The translations under genes and the position numbers were made by a program. The notes under the pieces were generated by a model. The model was not told the origin of the DNA. It searched no databases and was given only the letters and a program-made list of their open reading frames with translations. Positions 8,352 through 18,627 of a stretch of DNA of 64,000 bases are shown in pieces; the stretch's first letter is position 1, and every line of letters starts with the position of its first letter. Origin of the DNA: Allobosea sp. BH3 (lineage in GTDB: Bacteria > Pseudomonadota > Alphaproteobacteria > Rhizobiales > Beijerinckiaceae); contig NZ_JAIMCA010000002.1 in NCBI RefSeq assembly GCF_025499465.1, forward strand, positions 1 through 64,000, read 5' to 3'.

Positions 8352-8807
8352 TCAGCGCGGCTCGCGCGCCGCCCGGCGCAGCGCCTTCAGCCCGTCGCGG
8401 GTTTCGCGCCAGCGCTCTGAGCCGAAGCCACCCTCGATCTTGTCCTGCGCCGCACGCCAATACGGGATCGCGGCCTCGATCGCCGCCCTGCCCTTTTCCG
8501 TCACGGCGTAGACCGAGGCCCGGCCCCGGCATTCGACGGGTTCGACCATGCCATCGGCCGCGAGCAGCTGGAGGTTGCGCGTCAGGGAGGTGCGCTCCAA
8601 TGCGAAGCGCTCCGCCAGCTCCGTGACCGACTTCCAATGGCCGGTGCTCAGCGCCGACAGCAGGACGAACTGGGTGATCTTCAGCCCGCTCGGGCGCATC
8701 GCCTCGTCATAGGCGCGGGTCACGGCGCGGGCCGTCATCCGCACATGCAGCGCGACGCAGGAACGGGCGATGTCGTCGAGGCGAGGATCCGGCACAGGTG
8801 TCGTCAT
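8352..8807 (-). CDS. MarR family transcriptional regulator
   Basis: Winged-helix DNA-binding regulator of 151 residues. The MarR domain covers about residues 18-130: helix-turn-helix around SVTELAERFALERTSLTRNL and the wing VECRGRASVYAVTEKGR. MarR proteins act as dimers and usually repress adjacent genes, with release by a small phenolic or acyl-CoA ligand. The next gene on the same strand is a thioesterase with a dyad in front of it, which suggests local control of acyl-CoA or aromatic metabolism. It is divergent from groES-groEL. Confidence 0.92.
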   Translation of the reverse strand: MTTPVPDPRLDDIARSCVALHVRMTARAVTRAYDEAMRPSGLKITQFVLLSALSTGHWKSVTELAERFALERTSLTRNLQLLAADGMVEPVECRGRASVYAVTEKGRAAIEAAIPYWRAAQDKIEGGFGSERWRETRDGLKALRRAAREPR

Positions 8808-8903
8808 TCGGCCATCTTAGCGTGCTCTAGCCGCGCTGGCAGCAAGCCCGTGGGCTGCTGCGACATCGCTGCCGCCGGCGTTCACTTTAACGCTTGAGAC
8901 TTT

Positions 8904-8932
8904 CTTGACTCTCCGCAGCCTCGCGCCTATCT
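8904..8932 (+). promoter_or_regulatory. Probable groES-groEL promoter
   Basis: CTTGAC at 8904-8909, 17 bases, then CTATCT at 8927-8932. This fits the alphaproteobacterial housekeeping promoter and is also close to the RpoH pattern, so the sigma factor cannot be decided by eye. The CIRCE element lies 12 bases downstream of the -10. Confidence 0.65.
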
Positions 8933-8944
8933 CCCCGCCATCTG

Positions 8945-8971
8945 TTAGCACTCCCATCGCGTGACTGCTAA
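8945..8971. promoter_or_regulatory. CIRCE operator (HrcA binding site)
   Basis: TTAGCACTC-N9-GACTGCTAA matches the CIRCE consensus (TTAGCACTC-N9-GAGTGCTAA) except one base in the right arm. The dyad extends three more bases on each side. It is placed between the promoter and groES as in other HrcA-repressed operons. Confidence 0.93.
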
Positions 8972-9035
8972 CAGCCTCCCCCCGGGGCCCATCAGCGGCG
9001 CCCGAACCGAATGTGACCGAGAGGAAGACAGAACC

Positions 9036-9323
9036 ATGAAGTTCCGTCCTTTGCATGACCGCGTCGTGGTCCGCCGCCTGGATGGCGAAGAAAAGACCAA
9101 GGGTGGCATCATCATCCCCGAGACCGCCAAGGAAAAGCCCCAGGAGGGCGAAATCGTCGCCGTCGGCCCCGGCGCGCGTGACGAGGCCGGCAAGCTCGTT
9201 GCCCTCGACGTCAAGAAGGGCGACCGCGTCCTGTTCGGCAAGTGGTCGGGCACCGAAGTCAAGATCGACGGCCAGGATCTCCTGATCATGAAGGAATCCG
9301 ACATCATGGGCGTCGTCGGCTGA
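9036..9323 (+). CDS. groES: Co-chaperonin GroES
   Basis: Heptameric lid of the GroEL folding chamber, cytoplasmic. The 95-residue product is the usual length and begins [14 protein letters not shown]. The mobile loop ([21 protein letters not shown]) is at about residues 17-37. The ATG at 9036 is preceded by GAGAGGAAGA. An in-frame upstream extension exists but lies in the CIRCE/leader region and is not part of the family. It is followed by groEL after 48 bases as a classical two-gene operon. Confidence 0.98.
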   Translation: MKFRPLHDRVVVRRLDGEEKTKGGIIIPETAKEKPQEGEIVAVGPGARDEAGKLVALDVKKGDRVLFGKWSGTEVKIDGQDLLIMKESDIMGVVG

Positions 9324-9326
9324 TAA

Positions 9327-11009
<1,683 letters not shown>

Positions 11010-11034
11010 TCCACGCTTCCAAGCACTCCCAGGG

Positions 11035-11065
11035 AAGGCCCGGCGCAAGCCGGGCCTTTTCTTTT
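11035..11065 (+). terminator. Intrinsic terminator of the groES-groEL operon
   Basis: AAGGCCCGGC / GCCGGGCCTT stem of 10 bp with GCAA loop, followed by TTCTTTT. Confidence 0.9.
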
Positions 11066-11234
11066 CGGCAGCCCCCGCTCCCTCTGCCTCCCTGTCGCAG
11101 CCCTCCGCCGCCTCTCCGGCAGATGACAATTCGCTCATCTTGCCGCGTTGCCATTGAATGGTCGCATCCTCTGCGACATGGTCCGAATCTGCAGGGCCGT
11201 CCGGCCCGGATCAGCCTCGTCCAGGAACTCCCCG

Positions 11235-13325
11235 ATGCGCCCACTGAGTTTCGCCGTCGCCGCGCTCGCCCTATTGGCGCTCGTCATCGGCCAGCAGATC
11301 GGGAATGCAGGCGCGGTCGGGATGGGCGTCATCGGCCTGATCCTCGCCTTCGTGACCTTGCGGGCGCCGACGCTGGCCTTCTTCCTGCGCATCTTCTGCG
11401 CCGTCTTCGCCGTTGAATACGTCATCTTCGGCGGTTGCGCGCTGCTGGGCCTGACCGGCTATTGGCCGACGGGGACCGGCATCCCGCCCTTCCCGACAAG
11501 TCTGCCGACGACGGTCGGCGTGTTCAGCATCCTCGTCTACGCGATCTCGTTTGTGCCGGCGATTGCGCGCATCGCCCGGCTGGCCTCGCCCTATTTCGAG
11601 TCGGATCAGATCGCTACCGCAAACCTCTGGCCGATCGGCCCCTTCAACATCCGGCTCGGCACGTTGGCCGTCTCGCTCTTCGTCTTCCTGATCATCCTGA
11701 ACCAGACCCAGGTCGGCATCACGCTGCGGCTCTCCTTCTTCAACCGCGACATGTACGACGCGCTGCAGAACAAGGATGCGGCGGCCTTCTGGTATCAGCT
11801 ATTCTGGGTGTTCTGCCTGTGGGCAGGCATCTGGGTGGTTTCGAACCTGATCGAGATGTTCGCCAACTACACGCTGCTGATCCGTTGGCGCCGCTTCATG
11901 GCGGAGGAATACAACGCCCGCTGGCTCGGCCGCGGCGTGCATTACCGCATTGCGCTCGCTGGCACGGTCGACAACCCCGACCAGCGCATCGCGGAAGACA
12001 CGCGTTCCTTCGTCAACTCGACCTATGGCTTCGCGCTGCCGCTGCTGACGCAGGTTTCGACCCTCGTCTCGTTCTCGATCATCCTCTGGAACATCAACGT
12101 CGCCTTCACCCTGCCGGGCACGGCCATCGCCATCCCCGGCTACATCTTCTGGGTCGCGTTCATCTACGCAGTGGTGGCGACCTGGCTGACCCATCTCATC
12201 GGCCGGCCGCTGATCCCGCTCGAGTTCGAGCAGGAAAGGCGCGAGGCGAATTTCCGCTTCTCGCTGGCCCGCCTGCGTGAGTATTCCGAGCAGATCGCGC
12301 TGATGTCGGGCGAGCGGACCGAGCGCGCCCATCTCTCGGGGCGCTTCGGCGAGATCGTCGAGAACTTCTACCGGCTGGTCTGGCGCCGGCTGAAGCTCAC
12401 CACCTTCACCCTGTCCTACAACCAGGTCAGCGTGGTGCTGCCCTATATCATTCTTGCTCCGTACTATTTTGCGGGCACGATCACGCTCGGCGTGATGATG
12501 CAGGTGGCCGGCGCCTTCGACCGTGTTCAGACGGCGCTCTCCTTCATCATCAACAGCTACTCCTCGATCGCCTCCTATCTTGCCTCGATCGCCCGCCTGA
12601 CGAGCTTCGAGCACGAGATCGAGCAGGCGCGCGATGATGCCGCCGATGCGACGCTGCTGCGCCTGAAGGGCGCGGCCGACGACGTGACACTGTCCGACAC
12701 GACGCTGAAGCTGCCGAACGGCCAGCCGATCGTCCGCGTCGGCGGGCTCGACTTCGGCAAGGCGCGCTCGACGCTGCTGGTCGGCCCCTCCGGCTCGGGC
12801 AAGTCGACGCTGTTCCGGGCCATCGCCGGGATCTGGCCCTTCGGCGACGGCAAGGTCGGCATTCCCGCGGATGCCCAGATCATGCTGCTGCCGCAGCGCC
12901 CCTACCTGCCGCAGGGCTCGCTGCGCGCGGCACTGGCCTATCCCTCGGAAGGCGAGGACTATTCGGAGGAGGCGATCCGCGAGGCGATGGGCAAGGTCCG
13001 GCTCGGCCATCTCGCAGACCGGCTCGACGAGGTCGATCTCTGGGGGCAGCGCCTCTCGGGCGGCGAGCAACAGCGGCTGGCGGTCGCGCGCGCGCTGCTG
13101 GCGAAGCCGGACTGGCTCTTCCTCGACGAGGCCACCGCCTCGCTGGACGAGAAGCTCGAGATCGAGATCTACGACGCGATCGCGCGGGAACTGCCGCAGA
13201 CCCGCATCGTCTCGATCGGCCATCGCTCGGCCCTGCGCGGCATGCACGAGGCCATCGTCACGATGGAATCCAACGCGGACGGCACCTTCACGCCGACCCA
13301 GACAGAAAAAGCGCCGGCTGCCTGA
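11235..13325 (+). CDS. ABC transporter with fused membrane and ATPase domains (SbmA/BacA-YddA type)
   Basis: Half-transporter, about 696 residues, expected to work as a dimer in the inner membrane. Extra hydrophobic helices at the N-terminus (to about residue 130) precede an ABC_membrane_2 / SbmA-BacA-like domain (about 140-430), which ends near an EFEQERREANFRFSLARLRE helix. The ATPase follows: Walker A GPSGSGKST, signature LSGGEQQRLAVARALL, Walker B WLFLDEATASLDE and a switch His in SIGHR. Relatives take up peptides, vitamin B12 or very-long-chain acyl groups; the substrate here is unknown. The start at 11235 is a best guess, since the frame is open to 11148. The last four codons form half of a hairpin serving the opposite strand (13305-13337). 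Confidence 0.88.
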   Translation: MRPLSFAVAALALLALVIGQQIGNAGAVGMGVIGLILAFVTLRAPTLAFFLRIFCAVFAVEYVIFGGCALLGLTGYWPTGTGIPPFPTSLPTTVGVFSILVYAISFVPAIARIARLASPYFESDQIATANLWPIGPFNIRLGTLAVSLFVFLIILNQTQVGITLRLSFFNRDMYDALQNKDAAAFWYQLFWVFCLWAGIWVVSNLIEMFANYTLLIRWRRFMAEEYNARWLGRGVHYRIALAGTVDNPDQRIAEDTRSFVNSTYGFALPLLTQVSTLVSFSIILWNINVAFTLPGTAIAIPGYIFWVAFIYAVVATWLTHLIGRPLIPLEFEQERREANFRFSLARLREYSEQIALMSGERTERAHLSGRFGEIVENFYRLVWRRLKLTTFTLSYNQVSVVLPYIILAPYYFAGTITLGVMMQVAGAFDRVQTALSFIINSYSSIASYLASIARLTSFEHEIEQARDDAADATLLRLKGAADDVTLSDTTLKLPNGQPIVRVGGLDFGKARSTLLVGPSGSGKSTLFRAIAGIWPFGDGKVGIPADAQIMLLPQRPYLPQGSLRAALAYPSEGEDYSEEAIREAMGKVRLGHLADRLDEVDLWGQRLSGGEQQRLAVARALLAKPDWLFLDEATASLDEKLEIEIYDAIARELPQTRIVSIGHRSALRGMHEAIVTMESNADGTFTPTQTEKAPAA

Positions 13326-13337
13326 GGCAGCCGGCGC
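13305..13337 (-). terminator. Minus-strand intrinsic terminator overlapping the ABC gene stop codon
   Basis: Perfect 12-bp stem (GCGCCGGCTGCC / GGCAGCCGGCGC) whose three-base loop is the TGA stop of the plus-strand ABC gene. Read on the minus strand it is followed by TTTTT (13310-13306), so it should end transcription of the convergent META-domain gene. On the plus strand there is no T-tract. Confidence 0.85.
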
Positions 13338-13350
13338 AACAATCGGGGCC

Positions 13351-13442
13351 GTCATTCTCGGGCGAAGCGTGGCTTCGACCCGAGAAACTCATGACGAGAA
13401 GGCGCTGGTTGAAAAGAGGCTCGGGTCAAGCCCGAGCATGAG
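13351..13442. repeat. Dispersed palindromic element A, copy 2
   Basis: GTCATTCTCGGGCG start, CCCGAGAA return, and the second hairpin GCTCGGG-TCAA-GCCCGAGC. Same orientation as copy 1, lying between convergent genes. Confidence 0.85.
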
Positions 13443-13457
13443 GCCGGTTGGCCGCGC

Positions 13458-13940
13458 TCAGAGCGAGCGGCTCAGCGTCACCTCGCCCGAGGCTCCCTTG
13501 AGCAGGAGCCGGCCGTTGACGAGGTCCCATTTGTTGGTCGCGCGCAGCGCCATCAGGAAGGCGCGCTCGAACTCCTGAGCGCCCTTGTCGCAGGCGCGCT
13601 TGGTCACCGCGATGGGGCCGACCGCCAGCCCCTGCTGACGCAGCGGATAGGCCGAGGCCGAGAAGGTGTTGCAGCCGCCGAAGCCGGTGCCGCGCAAATT
13701 CTGGTCGATCAGCAACGTGGCGCGCCGGTCGTAAACCGGCTTGCCGTTGAACTGAACCACGCTCCAGCTCGCGCCGAGAGGGAATGTCTTTTCCTGCTGC
13801 GCCGCCGGAATCTCGACCTTCTGCTCGCCGAGCTCGCTGCGGGTCGGCATCTTCTGGCGCTGCGCCGCTGCTTCATTCGGAATCAGCATCGGCACAGCCA
13901 GGGCAACAAGGACGGCCGCGAGGCCAAGGCATCGTGTCAT
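13458..13940 (-). CDS. META-domain (HslJ-like) exported protein
   Basis: 160-residue exported protein with an N-terminal signal peptide (to about residue 26, ending EAAAQ) and a META (DUF306) domain at about 55-158. The domain is recognised from LGASWSVVQFNGKPV, the GFGGCNTFSASAY core and the Lys/Arg-Ala-Cys segment TKRACD. META proteins such as HslJ and YbaY relatives are periplasmic or outer-membrane-associated; biochemical function is unclear. The two cysteines could pair in the periplasm. The gene stands alone, and its probable terminator is the hairpin at 13305-13337, with a repeat element in its 3' region. Confidence 0.82.
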   Translation of the reverse strand: MTRCLGLAAVLVALAVPMLIPNEAAAQRQKMPTRSELGEQKVEIPAAQQEKTFPLGASWSVVQFNGKPVYDRRATLLIDQNLRGTGFGGCNTFSASAYPLRQQGLAVGPIAVTKRACDKGAQEFERAFLMALRATNKWDLVNGRLLLKGASGEVTLSRSL

Positions 13941-14022
13941 GGTGCGTCTTACCTGCGTTCAGTCGCCTGCATTCATTCGCGCGGCTGCGGAGCCGCCAAT
14001 TGCCGGACGGTAAACGCCTATA

Positions 14023-14117
14023 GCATCGGACCGAAAAGTGGAATCCACTTTTCCGAAGAATCCAATGCGACAACCATCAGGTCGATCACCGTTATCGCGT
14101 CCTGTCGGACGCGCGGC
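14023..14117. repeat. Dispersed element C, copy 1
   Basis: About 95 bases. Starts GCATCGGACCGAAAAGTGG with a strong CCGAAAAGTGGA / TCCACTTTTCCG palindrome, then GATCACCGTTATCGCG and a final CGCGTCC-type hairpin (GCGTCCTGTCGGACGC). A second copy in reverse orientation is at 55679-55771. Confidence 0.85.
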
Positions 14118-14193
14118 GGTCTAATGGTCAATTGGTCCGGGATCAAGGCTGAATCGCGGCCGGCGCCGTCATTCCGCTGCGGACAACGCCTGC

Positions 14194-15180
14194 TCAGATG
14201 CGGGCGTTGAGCCGCTCCAGCAGCCGGTTCGAGCGGCGGAAGACATAGGCCGGGGCGCTGACGGTGACATCGTTCGCGCCGAGCGTGTCCAGCTGCTCGA
14301 CCAGGGCAAAGACCGCCTTGTCCGGGCAATGCAGCGTCAGCGGTGCGCCGGGCGCGGGCGCCCCGAAGGGCAGGCGCGTGCCGAACGCCCGCTCCAGCGC
14401 CACGAGCGTCTCGGGCGAAAGCTCCAGCAGGGCGCGCACCTCGCGCAACGTCCGGCCCTCCTCCTCCGCGGCGATGCGGGAGAGGATGGTCTTCGCAGCC
14501 GCGCGGGCGCGTTCGCCCCAGTTGGCGCGCATCGAGGCGACGAGATTGGCCTCCGAGGCCAGCATCACGCCATCGTCCAGCACCTTCAGCGCATTGGCGG
14601 CCAGCGTCGCGCCGGTCGTGGTGATGTCGACCACGATCTCGGCCGTGCCGGCGGCGGGCGCGCCTTCCGTGGCGCCCAGGCTTTCGACGATGCGATAGTC
14701 GGCGAGGCCGTGCTCGGCGAAGAAGCGGCGGGTCAGGTTGACGTATTTCGTCGCGACGCGGAGCTTGCGGCCATGGCGGGCGCGCATCGTCGAGGCGACA
14801 TCGTCGAGATCGGCCATGTTGCGCACGTCGATCCAGGCCTGCGGCACCGCGACGACGACATTGGCGTGGCCGAAACCGAGCGGGGTGAGCATCTCCACCG
14901 CCGCATCGGCATCGGAGAGCTGCTCGCGCACCAGATCCTCGCCGGTGATGCCGATATGGGCGGCGCCCGAGGCGATCTGAGCGACGATCTCGGAGGCCGA
15001 GAGGAATGCGACCTCCGCCCCCTCGACGCCGGCGATGGCGCCGCGATAGTCGCGCTCCCCGCGCGACTTCACGAATTTCAGGCCGGCGCGGCCGAAGAAG
15101 GCAGTGGCATTCTCCTGCAACCTTCCCTTGGAAGGAACTGCGAGAACGAGGGGCGCGTCGTTGCCGGATGGCTGGCTCAT
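14194..15180 (-). CDS. hisG: ATP phosphoribosyltransferase catalytic subunit
   Basis: First enzyme of histidine biosynthesis: ATP + PRPP to N1-phosphoribosyl-ATP. The 328-residue product begins with the substrate-binding [13 protein letters not shown] segment and has the PRPP loop [20 protein letters not shown]-terminal extension follows from about residue 225. The partner regulatory subunit HisZ overlaps it by four bases (15177-15180), as usual for alphaproteobacterial HisGZ complexes, which are feedback-inhibited by histidine. The start MSQPSGND follows directly from that overlap. Confidence 0.95.
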   Translation of the reverse strand: MSQPSGNDAPLVLAVPSKGRLQENATAFFGRAGLKFVKSRGERDYRGAIAGVEGAEVAFLSASEIVAQIASGAAHIGITGEDLVREQLSDADAAVEMLTPLGFGHANVVVAVPQAWIDVRNMADLDDVASTMRARHGRKLRVATKYVNLTRRFFAEHGLADYRIVESLGATEGAPAAGTAEIVVDITTTGATLAANALKVLDDGVMLASEANLVASMRANWGERARAAAKTILSRIAAEEEGRTLREVRALLELSPETLVALERAFGTRLPFGAPAPGAPLTLHCPDKAVFALVEQLDTLGANDVTVSAPAYVFRRSNRLLERLNARI

Positions 15181-16289
15181 GCCGCGTCTCCCGTCAGGCG
15201 GTCGAGCCAGAGCGAGGCGCCGACGGCCGGGATCTGCCGGGCCGCGCCGAGGCGCCCGAGCACGTTATCGTAGCGCCCGCCGCCGGCGACCGGCTTGCCG
15301 TCGCTGCGCGCGCCATCGTGAAGCTCGAAGATGAAGCCGGTGTAGTAGTCGAGATTGCGGGCGAAGCCGGCCGAGAAGCGGATCGCGCCGACATCGACGC
15401 CGCGCGCGGCGAGGAAGCCGGTGCGCTCGTCGAAGGCGTCGAGCTCGCGGCCGAGGTCCAGCGAAGCCTGTCCGGCCAGCGCCCTGAGCGCAGCGGAAGC
15501 CGCATCGGGATCGCCCGAGACGGCGAGCACCCGCCCGAGCAGCGCCTTGACCTCGCCATTGACCGGGTTCTCGCGCTCGGCGGCCCGCGCCAGGAAGCGC
15601 TCGGCGATGTCGCCGGCGGAGCGCCCGCCCACGGTCGAGATGCCGGCGATGGAAAGGATGTCCTCGACGAAGGCGCGCGCGGCCTTGGGGTCCTGCCCCT
15701 CCAGCGCCTTGAGCAGCCCGGCATGGGCCGCCTCGCCCTCTGCCGATGGCGGATCGAGCGCGTCGACAGCGTCCACTCCCTTGCCCTGCACGATGGCGCG
15801 CACAAGGCGCCGGCGCGCGCCCTGCGGCACGCTCAGCCCGTCGAGCAGCGCGCCGAGCAGCGCGACATCGCCCATCAGGATGCGCGGCTCCTTCAGGCCG
15901 AGCGCGGCCGTGGCCTCGATGGTGAGCGCGATGATCTCGGCGTCGGCAGCGGTTGAGTCCTCGCGGCCGAAGGATTCGAGGCCCGCTTGCAGAAACTCGC
16001 CCGGCTCGCCGGCGCGCATGCGGAAGACGGGGCCTGCATAGGCGTAGGCCGCCGGCTCGGTCGAGCCCGAGGCAATGTGATCGAGCGCGACGGGGATGGT
16101 GTATTCGGGGCGCAGGCACCAGTCGCGCCCATCGGCATCCTGCGTCATGAAGATGCGGCGGCGGATGTCCTCGCCCGAGAGATCGAGGAAGACATCGGCG
16201 GGCTGCAGGATGGCAGGCTCCGCATGCGCATAGCCCTCGCCCGCGAGGAGCGCGATCACGGTCTCGATGCTGGCACGGCTGGCGGGCAC
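15177..16289 (-). CDS. hisZ: ATP phosphoribosyltransferase regulatory subunit
   Basis: Histidyl-tRNA-synthetase-like protein without aminoacylation activity that activates HisG and carries histidine control. 370 residues with the class II synthetase-like core: a motif 2-like [21 protein letters not shown], a histidine-A-like region containing [13 protein letters not shown], and the GGGRYDNVL loop. It lacks the C-terminal anticodon-binding domain of HisS. It is translationally coupled to hisG. hisS is upstream on the same strand, but a GIY-YIG/repeat cassette separates them. Confidence 0.94.
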   Translation of the reverse strand: MPASRASIETVIALLAGEGYAHAEPAILQPADVFLDLSGEDIRRRIFMTQDADGRDWCLRPEYTIPVALDHIASGSTEPAAYAYAGPVFRMRAGEPGEFLQAGLESFGREDSTAADAEIIALTIEATAALGLKEPRILMGDVALLGALLDGLSVPQGARRRLVRAIVQGKGVDAVDALDPPSAEGEAAHAGLLKALEGQDPKAARAFVEDILSIAGISTVGGRSAGDIAERFLARAAERENPVNGEVKALLGRVLAVSGDPDAASAALRALAGQASLDLGRELDAFDERTGFLAARGVDVGAIRFSAGFARNLDYYTGFIFELHDGARSDGKPVAGGGRYDNVLGRLGAARQIPAVGASLWLDRLTGDAA

Positions 16290-16391
16290 GGCTCGTCCTG
16301 TCCTGTTGCGAGCGCCGTCCTAGCAGCCGCGCCGGGGATTTTCGAGGGATTTGAATGAAATGGGTGAATGGGATTTTGAGGGCGGCAGAGC

Positions 16392-16494
16392 GTCATGCTC
16401 GGGCCTGACCCGAGCATCTCGTGACGATGGAGGCTCCCTCGCCTCCTCCGGTCCGAGATTCGCGGCTCTCCGCTACGCTTCGGCCGAGAACGAC
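16392..16494. repeat. Dispersed palindromic element A, copy 3 (reverse orientation), left flank of the nuclease cassette
   Basis: Opens with GTCATGCTCGGGCCTGACCC then GAGCATCTC, and closes toward the nuclease gene with GAGATTCGCGGCTCT and CGGCCGAGAACGAC. It is oriented opposite to copy 4 at 16791, so the pair forms inverted ends. The 3' end of the nuclease frame lies inside it. Confidence 0.88.
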
Positions 16495-16790
16495 GGCGGG
16501 TGGATATCCTCGAAGAGGTCCCGCCAGTTTGGATTGTCCTTCTCGACCATTTCGATCTTCCAGTCGCGAGACCAACGCTTGATGCTCGTTTCGCGTTGGA
16601 TGGCGAGTTCGATGTGATCGAACGTCTCGAACCAGACCAGCTTGTCGAGATTATACCGGGCGGTGAAGGAACGGCCGACGCCGAGCTTGTGCTCGCTGAC
16701 ACGTCGAACCAGATCAGCTGTGACACCCAAATACAACGTACCGCGCGGCTTATTCGTCATCAGATAGACGAAGGAAGGCTCGAGGTTCAC
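16473..16790 (-). CDS. GIY-YIG family nuclease (YhbQ/COG2827-like)
   Basis: Small single-domain endonuclease, about 105 residues from a GTG at 16790. An ATG at 16862 would add 24 residues encoded wholly by the flanking repeat and is thought less likely. The GIY-YIG signature is FVYLMTNK then TLYLGVTADLVRRVSEHK, which carries both Tyr and the catalytic Arg; the metal-binding Glu is probably in IELAIQRETSIKRW. The last seven codons (ending FSAEA) also come from repeat sequence. G+C is about 55 percent by hand count over 16501-16740, well below neighbouring genes. It is bounded by inverted copies of element A, between hisZ and hisS. Substrate is unknown. Confidence 0.85.
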   Translation of the reverse strand: MNLEPSFVYLMTNKPRGTLYLGVTADLVRRVSEHKLGVGRSFTARYNLDKLVWFETFDHIELAIQRETSIKRWSRDWKIEMVEKDNPNWRDLFEDIHPPSFSAEA

Positions 16791-16865
16791 GTCATTCTCA
16801 GGCGGAGCGAAGCGTAGACCCGAGAATCTCCTGCAAGAGATGCTCGGGTCAAGCCCGAGCATGAC
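16791..16865. repeat. Dispersed palindromic element A, copy 4, right flank of the nuclease cassette
   Basis: The most regular copy: GTCATTCTCAGGCGG, return ACCCGAGAAT, CTCCTGCAAGAG link, then hairpin ATGCTCGGG-TCAAG-CCCGAGCAT and GAC. It directly abuts the nuclease GTG start and lies nine bases from the hisS stop. Confidence 0.9.
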
Positions 16866-16874
16866 GCGCGTCCG

Positions 16875-18422
16875 TCACGAATGCCGTCCCAACACCTTCT
16901 TCACCCCATCGACCAGCTCCGCCACCGGCACGGCGAACTGCGCTTCGGCCTGCTTGGCCTTGTGCTCGGCGGAGTCCTTCACGTCGCGGCTGGCGGCGGC
17001 CAGCTCGGCACCGAGGATCAGGTCCTTGATGACGACCGTGCCGGCCTCGCGCTCCGAGGAGCCCTGGATCACCGCGCAGACCGCGCCGCGCCGGTCGGCA
17101 TATTTCATCTGGGCGTTGAAGCCGGAGGCGCCGAGATAGAGGTCGGCGCGCAGCAGCGGCTTGCCGTCTTCGTCCTTCGCCTGGCGCAGCGCGGACACCA
17201 TCGCCTGATAGCCCGGCATGAACTCCGGCGACTTGTTGTCCATGGCGGTCACGACGACGAGCGGCAGCTCGTTGCGGCTATCGACGATTGGCGACTTCAC
17301 TGCCTTCAGCGCCGAATAGAGCCGAGAGACACCGATGGAGAAGCCCGCCGCCGGCACGGGCTCGGGCCGGAAGCGGCCGACGAGGCCATCGTAACGCCCA
17401 CCGCCCGCGACCGAGCCGAAGCGCACGATTTGACCTTGATCATTCGGGACCTCGAAGGTCAGCTCCACCTCGTAGACAGGGCCGGTGTAGTATTCGAGGC
17501 CGCGCACGACAGAGGAATCGAGCGCGATCCGGTTCGTACCGTACCCTGCCGTCCGGCATAGTTCAGCAAGTAGACGGAGCTCTCCGACTCCTTCTTGTCC
17601 GACCGGACTGCTGCCTACAGCCCGTTCCCAATCGCTCAGAACACCTTCAAGGTCGCCGAAATCCTCGTCGAGCTGGACATTAATGTAATTGAGAATGACA
17701 TCAGCTTGCTTCGCAGACAGACCGGCGCCCTTTGTAAAGTCGCCACTCTCATCCTTTCGGCCCTCTGCTAGCAGCTTGCGAATCTCTTCAACCGAGAACT
17801 TGTCGGCCTTGTCGATCGCCCGCAGCACCGTCAGCCGGCGCCCGGCATTCTCCTCACCGCCCAGCCCAATGGCCTCCATCACGCCGTCGAGCACCTTGCG
17901 GTTGTTGACCTTCACGACATAGTCGCCGCGCTTGATGCCCAGCTTCTCCATCGTGTCGGCGGCGAGCATGCAGATCTCGGCATCGGCTGCGACGCTGCCC
18001 GCGCCGACGATATCGGCGTCGAACTGCATGAACTGGCGGAAGCGGCCCGGGCCGGGCTTCTCGTTGCGGAAGACGTAACCCGCGCGATAGCTGCGATAAG
18101 GCTTCGGCAGCGCGTCGAAATTCTCCGCGACGTAGCGGGCGAGCGGCGCCGTCAGGTCGTAGCGCAGCGAAAGCCACTGCTCGTCATCGTCCTGGAAGGA
18201 GAAAACCCCCTCGTTCGGCCGGTCCTGATCGGGCAGGAACTTGCCGAGTGCGTCGGTGTATTCGACGAAGGGCGTCTCGACCGGCTCGAAGCCGTAGACC
18301 GAGAAGCTCTCGCGGATGACGGCGAGCATGCGCTCGGTGGCGGCGACATCGGCCGGGCCGCGATCGACGAAACCGCGCGGCTGGCGGGCTTTCAGCTTGG
18401 AGGCGGGCTTTTCGGCGGACAT
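16875..18422 (-). CDS. hisS: Histidyl-tRNA synthetase
   Basis: Class II synthetase charging tRNA-His, 515 residues. Motif 2 region [21 protein letters not shown], histidine-binding [13 protein letters not shown] and [12 protein letters not shown] are present, with an anticodon-binding domain from about residue 410. The ATG at 18422 (MSAEKPASK) is chosen because the upstream open frame is repeat-derived. Known biology: many alphaproteobacterial HisRS are divergent and accept tRNA-His without the extra G-1; whether this one does is not shown. The middle of the gene (about 17425-17810) uses different codons and is lower in G+C than its flanks. Confidence 0.96.
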   Translation of the reverse strand: MSAEKPASKLKARQPRGFVDRGPADVAATERMLAVIRESFSVYGFEPVETPFVEYTDALGKFLPDQDRPNEGVFSFQDDDEQWLSLRYDLTAPLARYVAENFDALPKPYRSYRAGYVFRNEKPGPGRFRQFMQFDADIVGAGSVAADAEICMLAADTMEKLGIKRGDYVVKVNNRKVLDGVMEAIGLGGEENAGRRLTVLRAIDKADKFSVEEIRKLLAEGRKDESGDFTKGAGLSAKQADVILNYINVQLDEDFGDLEGVLSDWERAVGSSPVGQEGVGELRLLAELCRTAGYGTNRIALDSSVVRGLEYYTGPVYEVELTFEVPNDQGQIVRFGSVAGGGRYDGLVGRFRPEPVPAAGFSIGVSRLYSALKAVKSPIVDSRNELPLVVVTAMDNKSPEFMPGYQAMVSALRQAKDEDGKPLLRADLYLGASGFNAQMKYADRRGAVCAVIQGSSEREAGTVVIKDLILGAELAAASRDVKDSAEHKAKQAEAQFAVPVAELVDGVKKVLGRHS

Positions 18423-18513
18423 GGCGTGCGGAACTCGGAAAGCGGGCAAGCGTACCCGGAAATGGCTGAGTGGCGGGTTAGACCGTACGGGCGCGAGGGG
18501 CAAGCCGCCGCGC

Positions 18514-18615
18514 GTCATTCTCGGGCGGAGCGCAGCGCAGACCCGAGAATCTCGTGACGAGATGGCACCGGAGCCTCCTCCGGCAGGAAATGCTCGGGTC
18601 AAGCCCGAGCATGAC
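18514..18615. repeat. Dispersed palindromic element A, copy 5
   Basis: GTCATTCTCGGGCGGAGCG, ACCCGAGAATCTCGTGACGA, a secondary GGAGCCTCCTCC hairpin insert, then ATGCTCGGG-TCAAG-CCCGAGCATGAC. It sits between glcF and hisS. Confidence 0.9.
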
Positions 18616-18627
18616 GCGCGCTCTTGG

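Noticed and set aside
16351..16617. Plus-strand frame opposite the GIY-YIG gene
   Set aside because: About half is encoded by element A; the remainder is antisense to the nuclease core, which has clear catalytic motifs.
16392..16865. Cassette as a conventional insertion sequence
   Set aside because: No DDE, HUH or serine/tyrosine recombinase frame is present and no target duplication is apparent at the ends; kept instead as a repeat-nuclease cassette.
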